DNA of 46,949 nucleotides from JAYEPK01 sp048569615 (GTDB taxonomy: Archaea > Thermoplasmatota > Penumbrarchaeia > Penumbrarchaeales > Penumbrarchaeaceae), in NCBI GenBank assembly GCA_048569615.1, contig JBLIRK010000024.1, positions 1-46,949 of the forward strand. Reading direction: 5' to 3'. A model generated the notes under the pieces. The model had not been told where the DNA came from and made no database searches. It saw only the letters and a program-made list of their open reading frames with translations. How positions within the stretch are numbered: position 1 is the first letter of the stretch; each line of letters begins with the position of its first letter. This document shows, in pieces, positions 41,719 to 46,949 of the stretch. Both the position numbers and the translations under genes were made by a program.

Positions 41719-42282
41719 TCATTTCGCATCCAGCATCGCCTGCTCCTGCTCCTCTAGTATCTGGGACCATCTCAGCACCTTCTTGAACTGCAGGATTATG
41801 GATTTCATGGTGAGCTCCCCCACAAGCCTTCCCTTGGATACCACGGGGAGCCTTTTCAGATGATGGCGCTTCATCTTGAGGAGAGCCTTGCCCATTGTCT
41901 GATTCGGCTGGATCGTTACCAGGTCGGTGGTCATCATGTCTTCCGCCTTCTCTATTCCTCCGAAGAGCATTGACTTGAAATGATGTCCGCTGATGGTAAG
42001 CTGGTAGGGATCTATCTTTCTGGGGGCGATGACATCAACGAGGTCCCTTTCCGTTATCAGGCCCAACAACTTCATGCTCTTCAGCGAGTTCACGACCCAG
42101 ATGTGCTTCCTTGAGGATAGGATGCCGATGACCTCCTCAATAGGGGTGTCCGGGGTGACGAAGGACATGTCCCACATCTTGGATTTCATCACGGTCCCTA
42201 CGTCGATCTGATGGAACTGCTTGAGGATCCTGGAGATGTCGGGGCCCTTCTTCGTCGATGTGGGTTTGATGTACTTTACCAT
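41719..42282 (-). CDS. CBS-domain pair protein
   Basis: This 187-residue protein has two CBS motifs that form a Bateman module for binding adenosyl ligands (AMP, ATP, SAM). The first (about 28-85) includes DMSFVTPDTPIEEVIGIL and LLGLITERDLVDVI. The second (about 110-170) includes DLVTIQPNQTMGKALLKM and RLPVVSKGRLVGELTM. A C-terminal helix (ILEEQEQAMLDAK) follows. No catalytic or DNA-binding domain is attached, so it is a stand-alone ligand sensor of unknown target. ATG at 42282 has GAGGTGG upstream and is preferred to an in-frame extension to 42360. It is divergent from the synthase gene. Confidence 0.85.
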   Translation of the reverse strand: MVKYIKPTSTKKGPDISRILKQFHQIDVGTVMKSKMWDMSFVTPDTPIEEVIGILSSRKHIWVVNSLKSMKLLGLITERDLVDVIAPRKIDPYQLTISGHHFKSMLFGGIEKAEDMMTTDLVTIQPNQTMGKALLKMKRHHLKRLPVVSKGRLVGELTMKSIILQFKKVLRWSQILEEQEQAMLDAK

Positions 42283-42379
42283 GTTCCACCTCTTACCCTG
42301 CAGGTCTTGATTACCTTGAAGGAGAAATATGTTTGCATGCGAGATATTATTTACCCTCACAAACCTAATAAATCTTTAT

Positions 42380-42420
42380 CCTATATACGGCCTGCAATTA
42401 TCTGTTCAAAAGGAGGAATC
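42380..42420 (+). promoter_or_regulatory. Promoter and Shine-Dalgarno of the alpha-oxoamine synthase gene
   Basis: A TATA element CTATATACGG lies at 42381-42390. An AGGAGG Shine-Dalgarno at about 42411-42416 precedes ATG 42424 by seven bases. The predicted leader is about 15 bases. Confidence 0.55.
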
Positions 42421-42423
42421 TTC

Positions 42424-43608
42424 ATGGCAAGGGATCCAACAGGTTTTCTGAAGCAGGAATACGATGAACTCGTCGAGAAGGGCTTCAACTGGCAGCTGAG
42501 AGAGCTCCAGGGGCCCTCCACACCAAAGTGCAAGGTCGATGGAAAAGAGCTCATAATGCTGTGCTCAAACAATTACCTCAGCCTCTCCAACCATCCTAGG
42601 CTAATAGCCGCGGCAAAGGAATGGGCCGACCGCAACGGTGCGGGCTCCGGGTCCGTCAGGGCTATAGCTGGCACAATGGACATCCATTTCAAGGTGGAGG
42701 AGGCCCTGGCAAAGTTCAAGAAAAGGCAGGCATCCCTTGTCTATCAGACCGGATTTGCGGCAAACGCCGGTCTCGTCTCCCAGCTGGCCCCCGCAAAGGA
42801 GGACATGATCATATCCGACGAGCTAAATCACGGCTCCATCATAGACGGGGTTAGGCTCTCCAAGGCTGAAAGAGGTGTGTATCCGCACAACGACATGGGC
42901 GGATTGGAGGATGCACTGAGGAAATCCCAGGACAAGAGAAGGGTGCTCGTAGTGACCGACGGCGTCTTCTCCATGGACGGAGATACTTCCCCTCTGGACC
43001 AGATCGTGAAGCTCTGCGTGGAATACGGAGCGATGTCCTACGTGGACGACGCACACGGCGAGGGCGTCCTCGGGGAGAAGGGAGCCGGAATAGGTGTCCA
43101 CTACAATGTCCATGACAAGCTGGACGTCGAGATGGGCACTTTTTCCAAAGCATTCGGCGTGGTGGGGGGCCTGATCGCAGGCTCCAGGGACCTCATCAAT
43201 TTCGCTTACAACAAGTCAAGGACATGGCTGCTCTCCGGCTCCCATCCGCCGGCAGTGGCGGGAGCCCAGCTCGCGGCGATACAGGTCCTTGACGAGGAGC
43301 CCCAGCACTGGGAGCGTCTCTGGGAGAACACCAAGTACTTCAAGAAGAGGATACAATCCATGGGATTCGACACCGGGAACACGGAAACGCCCATAATACC
43401 GGTGATGTGCGGTGAATCCCACAAGGCCAAGCAGCTCTCCCAGGAGCTCTACAACACCGGCGTCTTCGCTCTTCCCATCGTGTTCCCCATGGTGGCGAGG
43501 GACAAGGCAAGGGTCAGGGTCCAGGTCAACGCCGGACTCACCAGGGAGATGCTGGACGAGGCTCTAGGGGCATTCGAGATCGGTGGGAAGAAGGCCGGCA
43601 TCATATGA
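42424..43608 (+). CDS. PLP-dependent alpha-oxoamine synthase (KBL/BioF type)
   Basis: This 394-residue enzyme condenses or cleaves an amino acid with an acyl-CoA. The closest type is 2-amino-3-ketobutyrate CoA ligase (glycine C-acetyltransferase, threonine degradation); 8-amino-7-oxononanoate synthase or serine palmitoyltransferase are alternatives. Visible features are NNYLSLSNHPRL, GSGSVRAIAGT, SDELNHGSIIDG, YVDDAHGEGVLG and the PLP lysine K242 in GTFSKAFG. Length matches KBL. No threonine dehydrogenase, biotin or sphingolipid gene is adjacent to settle the substrate. ATG at 42424 is well supported by its Shine-Dalgarno. Confidence 0.88.
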   Translation: MARDPTGFLKQEYDELVEKGFNWQLRELQGPSTPKCKVDGKELIMLCSNNYLSLSNHPRLIAAAKEWADRNGAGSGSVRAIAGTMDIHFKVEEALAKFKKRQASLVYQTGFAANAGLVSQLAPAKEDMIISDELNHGSIIDGVRLSKAERGVYPHNDMGGLEDALRKSQDKRRVLVVTDGVFSMDGDTSPLDQIVKLCVEYGAMSYVDDAHGEGVLGEKGAGIGVHYNVHDKLDVEMGTFSKAFGVVGGLIAGSRDLINFAYNKSRTWLLSGSHPPAVAGAQLAAIQVLDEEPQHWERLWENTKYFKKRIQSMGFDTGNTETPIIPVMCGESHKAKQLSQELYNTGVFALPIVFPMVARDKARVRVQVNAGLTREMLDEALGAFEIGGKKAGII

Positions 43609-43626
43609 GACCCTCCAATCCGGAAT

Positions 43627-43662
43627 GAAGCGCTCTGAAAGGGGCGCTTCCCTTCATTTTTT
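43627..43662 (+). terminator. Terminator of the alpha-oxoamine synthase gene
   Basis: GAAGCGC (43627-43633) pairs with GCGCTTC (43644-43650) and is followed by a six-T run at 43657-43662, which overlaps the end of the convergent methyltransferase gene. Confidence 0.65.
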
Positions 43663-44289
43663 CCTGTACTCCCCCAGGAAGAACGGATAACCGAGCACAG
43701 GTCCCTTTATCATGGAAAGCTCCTCAAAGAGCTCCTTTCTCGATCTTACGAGCTCCCCTGTCTCTCTGTTGAGGCGGCAACCGGAGGGTTTTTCCCAGAT
43801 GGGGGTGAAAGCATTGAATAATAGAGCCTGGGGCTTCCATCTCGGAAGCTGGTGCTCAATGAAGATGAACTTTCCCCCTCTTTTCAGAACCCTTATGCCC
43901 TCGGATACGACCTTTCCGGGATCATCGACGGTGCAGAGGATAAGGGTTGAGACCACCGCATCGAAGCTCTTTGAAGGGAAAGGAAGCTTCTCACCGACCC
44001 CGACCTCCGCCTTCAGGCATCTTCCGCCGCGCTCCCCCCATCCGCCGCCTCCCGCCTTTCTCTTCAGGTAGGAGATGTTGTGGGTGCTGGGATCGAGGAC
44101 GGTCACGCAGTCCACGGAGTGCGGATAATGGCGAAGGTTTGCACCCGTCCCTGAGCCTATGTCAAGAACCTCGCCCTTCAATCCAAAAAGCATCCTTCTT
44201 CTCCACCGGGAGAACCAGACAAGCTCCATGGGAGCCAGTACAAGATCGTATATGAGGGGTGAACTGTCGATAGCCTTGCCTTTTCCCAT
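43654..44289 (-). CDS. Class I SAM-dependent methyltransferase (UbiE/COQ5-like)
   Basis: This 211-residue enzyme has motif I EVLDIGSGTGANLRHYP (about 40-56), an acidic strand-2 end (VTVLDPSTHNI), LPFPSKSFDAVVSTLILCTVD as motif IV, and KRGGKFIFIEH as the following strand. The pattern is close to Methyltransf_11 proteins acting on small molecules or lipids. A Gly-rich loop (AGGGGWGERGGR) is an unusual insert. ATG at 44289 is four bases beyond the stop of the zinc-ribbon gene; an upstream TTG at 44304 would overlap it. It is probably last in an operon with that gene and taw3. Confidence 0.78.
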   Translation of the reverse strand: MGKGKAIDSSPLIYDLVLAPMELVWFSRWRRRMLFGLKGEVLDIGSGTGANLRHYPHSVDCVTVLDPSTHNISYLKRKAGGGGWGERGGRCLKAEVGVGEKLPFPSKSFDAVVSTLILCTVDDPGKVVSEGIRVLKRGGKFIFIEHQLPRWKPQALLFNAFTPIWEKPSGCRLNRETGELVRSRKELFEELSMIKGPVLGYPFFLGEYRKK

Positions 44290-44293
44290 GGGA

Positions 44294-44857
44294 TCAATCC
44301 GCAAAGTGCGCCCCGCATCTGGGGCAGTGCTTCCATTCCTTTTCGGAGGGGAACTTGCACTTCGGGCAGAAGGGTTTCGCCTTCTTCTGCTCCATCTGGA
44401 TGTCTTTCTTGAGCTGGTTGATCATGTACTTCCTGTCGACGGAGCCCGGAAACATGTAGAGCATGAGTGCGAAGGCCGGTATGAAGGCGATGCCGACGGA
44501 GGACATCATCACGAAGTATCGCCAGCCGGGCTCGGTGTACTCGCCGCTCAGGAGATAGGGGAAGAAGGCATAGAAGATGCTGACGATGACCAGCGCCCAG
44601 AACCAGATCATGAGGAACGAGAAGAGGAAGCCCTTCTTCCGCGCCCTTGAAAGGAGCGAGGCAAGCGTCAGCCCGAGTGCGAACGAATAGTAGATACCCA
44701 GCATGATGAAGATGGCTGTCTTCATGGTCACGCTGTAATCCAGGGTGGCTGATGGTTCGTCGATATTGTAGTTCTTCATCAGAAGGAAAATTATCCCCAG
44801 CGTCAGGAGTAGTCCGAGATTGTAAAGGAACACCCCTGCCTTGTTCATTATGGCCAT
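44294..44857 (-). CDS. Membrane protein with C-terminal zinc ribbon
   Basis: This 187-residue protein has about four hydrophobic spans (GVFLYNLGLLLTLGIIFLL, TAIFIMLGIYYSFALGLTL, GFLFSFLMIWFWALVIV, YFVMMSSVGIAFIPAFALM). The cytoplasmic C-terminus has a zinc ribbon with CPKC and CPRC knuckles (about 158-182). Such ribbons usually mediate protein or nucleic-acid binding. ATG at 44857 has GGGTGG five bases upstream; a GTG at 44866 is less likely. It lies between taw3 and the methyltransferase on the same strand. Confidence 0.72.
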   Translation of the reverse strand: MAIMNKAGVFLYNLGLLLTLGIIFLLMKNYNIDEPSATLDYSVTMKTAIFIMLGIYYSFALGLTLASLLSRARKKGFLFSFLMIWFWALVIVSIFYAFFPYLLSGEYTEPGWRYFVMMSSVGIAFIPAFALMLYMFPGSVDRKYMINQLKKDIQMEQKKAKPFCPKCKFPSEKEWKHCPRCGAHFAD

Positions 44858-44902
44858 CTTTTCCACCCTTTCATGGGGATAAACATTGATGGTTTTAATC
44901 TT

Positions 44903-45535
44903 TTACCTATCCGGGATTGAAACGATGCCCCAGCTGCCGTTCTGGATGCTTTCGGAAAGAGCTTCCGATAGTCCGGTCATATGCTGCTTGGTGCGGTCCA
45001 GAAGCACGTTCCCCCTGTCGACCCAGAAACGGATGCATTCTTCCATGACAACGTTCCTCAGCCCGTCCATCGGGACCTCCATTCTCTCAGTGCCCAGGAT
45101 CTCCACGACGGCTCCCCATTCGGCGGGCTCCCCGTCGGGACCGAGTTTCAGGGACCTGATGGTGGAGAACTTGAGGCCGCAGGCCTGGGAGATGTTCCTC
45201 AGATCCACTGCGGTCCCGATGTCCCTGCACCGGGCATGAATTAGCAGTGGTTGAACGAGAAGGTGAAGCTCCCCGCTGCCGCTCCATTTCTCGACCGCTT
45301 CCATCACTTCCTCCGTACTGACCTTTCTGTGCCATTTCCCGAGCACCCTCGATCCCTGCTTGTCTCCAGCCTCCGGGACCTCGATGACCTGGAACCTTCC
45401 GGAGCATGAAGATGTGGTAACGATGCTTTCAATTGAATTCAAAATAAAAAGGAGCGGCACCGCGTCCCCGTCCACGAGGTTCTGCGATACCGCTTCATCG
45501 AGCTTTGCCAGCACCCCTTGCTTGTAAGGGTCCAT
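44903..45535 (-). CDS. taw3: tRNA(Phe) wybutosine-pathway N4-methyltransferase Taw3/TYW3
   Basis: This 210-residue protein matches TYW3. It methylates N4 of the wyosine intermediate at position 37 of tRNA(Phe), using SAM, after the Taw2 aminocarboxypropyl step. The family signature TTSSCSGRFQVIEVPEAGDK with the Ser-Ser-Cys-Ser-Gly-Arg core is at about 40-60. GKWHRKV follows, and LLVQPLLIHARCRD and SQACGLKFSTIRSL are later conserved blocks. ATG at 45535 gives the usual N-terminus; a longer frame to 45595 overlaps the upstream surface gene. Other wyosine genes (taw1, taw2) are not in the window. Confidence 0.9.
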   Translation of the reverse strand: MDPYKQGVLAKLDEAVSQNLVDGDAVPLLFILNSIESIVTTSSCSGRFQVIEVPEAGDKQGSRVLGKWHRKVSTEEVMEAVEKWSGSGELHLLVQPLLIHARCRDIGTAVDLRNISQACGLKFSTIRSLKLGPDGEPAEWGAVVEILGTERMEVPMDGLRNVVMEECIRFWVDRGNVLLDRTKQHMTGLSEALSESIQNGSWGIVSIPDR

Positions 45536-45557
45536 GACCCGTAAGCGCGGTGCTGTT

Positions 45558-46949
45558 TCAAATCTGCTTTGGTTCCTTGGTGTCGAAGGTCTCATCCTCC
45601 TTCTCCTCGGCCTCCCCTCCGCTCTTCTTCTGGTAGAGGAAGATCAGGATGCCGAGTATCGCGACCACTGCCAGGACGGCGATGATGATGATGATGAAGA
45701 GCATTCCGTTGTCATCATCTCCCTCGTCACCGCCTTCCACTTCCAGTGTCAGGGTGAAGGTCTCTATCTCGTTCCCGGCCGCATCCTTGAGGCCCGAGAG
45801 CTCGATTGTAATATCACCCGCGGCGGCCTGCTCGTCAAGGTCGATCATCACTGACTTCCCGTCCTCGGAGAGTGTAAAAACGACATCCCTCTCGCTTCCT
45901 CCCCAGATGACCTTCAGCATTCCTCCGTCCTTGGCGGCAAAGAAAGAGCTCTCTGAGATAACCTCGTTGAAGGAGATCTCGAGGGTCTCGTTCCATAGGA
46001 CCTTGTCCCCTTCCTGAAGCACATCGCCCTCCATGGTCCGGACCTCCCTGGGCTCGGGGGCTTTATCGTCCTTCTCAAGGGTGAGCTCTATGGGATACGA
46101 CAGGGTTCCTCCGTCGTGCTTGATCTTAAGCACAACGTTGTCCGTGGCATCCTCTGTTATCACTCCCGCCTGCACCTCGACCGTGATGCGTCCGCTGTAG
46201 AGCATGGAGGATGGTTTCAACGTTATATCGAGGCCCTCGATATCGTCCATTGAAAAGTACATCTTGGAACTGTACTGGACGTCCAGGTCAAGCGTCTTCT
46301 TCTCCTCCGAGCCTATGGTCATCGCGTCATCTCCGGTCACCACCGGTGCCGAAAGTGCGGCAGGCTCGAGCTGTGAAACTATGGTAACGTTCTTGGAATA
46401 CCCGACTATCGCGATCTCGACGCCGGCGTTGGGATGAACGTCGCCTATCCTTATCTCGTGGGACCTTGCAACATCCCGGAAGATATCCTTAACGGTCCAG
46501 GAGGAGCCGAAGCCGCCGGTTATCTGGACCAGACGGGTGGAGTATCCAAAGGCATAGAGCTCGCTTCCGTCGATGTTAGGGTCAACATCACCGACCCACA
46601 CGCCGCGGTTCTTGTCGGTGTCCTTGAAGATCTCCTCCGAGACCCAGTTGTTACCGCTCCTCTTGACGCCTATGATCCAGAAGGAGTCGGCTCCGGCATA
46701 GATCTCGAGTCCGGGAGCATTGGGATCAACATCCCCCACGCACAACCTCGCAAGAGGATGGGCGGGATTCGAATAGATGACCTCAGTGGTCCAACCGTCC
46801 TTCGTGCCATAGGCAAGGGTTATGTTGCCGGACCTGGAGCAGGCCACAAGCTCGTTCCCGGGGTGGTCCGGAAGTATATCCGCCACCACGGCCTTCCTGA
46901 CATCGCCCGAGTCCTTGAAGATAAGAGAGGACTTCCACTCGCCGCCCTC
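45558..46949 (-). CDS. Surface protein with beta-propeller-like repeats, Ig-like domain and C-terminal anchor (5' end outside window)
   Basis: The frame is open to the right edge and 463 residues are visible. Repeats such as RLCVGDVDPNAPGLEIYAGAD, GVWVGDVDPNIDGSELYAFG and EIRIGDVHPNAGVEIAIVG have about a 45-50-residue period with a DVDPN motif. They resemble FG-GAP-like blades that bind calcium. A PKD/Ig-like region (DKAPEPREVRTMEGDVL, TIELSGLKDAAGNEIETFTL) follows and resembles Big_5-type Ig domains. A single span (about 415-440, IIIIIAVLAVVAILGILIF) and an acidic tail end the protein. It is 22 bases upstream of taw3 on the same strand. The N-terminus is missing. Confidence 0.75.
   Translation of the reverse strand, partial: EGGEWKSSLIFKDSGDVRKAVVADILPDHPGNELVACSRSGNITLAYGTKDGWTTEVIYSNPAHPLARLCVGDVDPNAPGLEIYAGADSFWIIGVKRSGNNWVSEEIFKDTDKNRGVWVGDVDPNIDGSELYAFGYSTRLVQITGGFGSSWTVKDIFRDVARSHEIRIGDVHPNAGVEIAIVGYSKNVTIVSQLEPAALSAPVVTGDDAMTIGSEEKKTLDLDVQYSSKMYFSMDDIEGLDITLKPSSMLYSGRITVEVQAGVITEDATDNVVLKIKHDGGTLSYPIELTLEKDDKAPEPREVRTMEGDVLQEGDKVLWNETLEISFNEVISESSFFAAKDGGMLKVIWGGSERDVVFTLSEDGKSVMIDLDEQAAAGDITIELSGLKDAAGNEIETFTLTLEVEGGDEGDDDNGMLFIIIIIAVLAVVAILGILIFLYQKKSGGEAEEKEDETFDTKEPKQI

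Overview
The window looks like a chromosomal segment of a euryarchaeal archaeon, most likely in or near Thermoplasmatota. The archaeal markers are a thermosome subunit, GatD (subunit of the archaeal GatDE Glu-tRNA(Gln) amidotransferase), diphthine-ammonia ligase, the wybutosine enzyme Taw3, and a free-standing domain resembling the N domain of the archaeal Cdc48 homologue VAT. TATA boxes often lie about 26 bases before the first codon, which suggests leaderless transcripts. TTG starts are common, and where Shine-Dalgarno sequences occur they are strong. I saw no tRNA, rRNA, CRISPR array or insertion sequence. Phylum placement is inference from gene content and needs marker-gene phylogeny.

Left third (1-11302). 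All genes are on the minus strand until 9985. In order they are a serpin-like lipoprotein that runs off the edge, a SAM methyltransferase, a J-domain protein, a PD40 propeller lipoprotein broken by a frameshift in a seven-base homopolymer, a 914-residue propeller and membrane protein, a large SPFH (flotillin-like) protein, and a small integral membrane protein. A PhoU-like gene is divergent from these. The theme is a cell-envelope or membrane-organising set.

Centre (11303-28000). A GC-rich structured leader precedes a DUF362/ferredoxin protein. Next come an AT-rich secreted protein, a patatin phospholipase, a STAS protein and a secreted anchor protein. A tight operon encodes an M29 aminopeptidase, Dph6 and an MTA/SAH deaminase. 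A GT39-type glycosyltransferase is paired with a GH26-like glycosidase. An 85-nt stem-closed element lies between the glycosidase and the thermosome gene. The thermosome gene has a tandem-duplicated promoter box and a textbook hairpin/U-run terminator. A MgtE/SLC41-like transporter and gatD follow.

Right part (28001-46949). A 1494-residue surface protein has FG-GAP and Ig-like repeats, one membrane span, an acidic cytoplasmic tail and a C-terminal zinc ribbon. It is followed by two proteins with calcium-binding thrombospondin type-3-like repeats; one of these carries two cytoplasmic winged-helix DNA-binding domains. Two tandem Kef/CPA2 antiporters follow. Next is the most unusual locus, 37361-41123. 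A five-gene operon encodes a lone VAT-N-like double-psi barrel, three mutually homologous coiled-coil proteins (one membrane-anchored) and a double PRC-barrel protein. A divergent three-gene operon encodes a paralogous helical pair and a membrane protein. The window ends with a CBS protein, a KBL/BioF-type synthase, a methyltransferase, a zinc-ribbon membrane protein, Taw3 and a partial propeller/Ig surface protein.

The best candidates for an undescribed system are the five-gene triplicated-paralogue operon with its divergent partner and the calcium-repeat transmembrane transcription factor.
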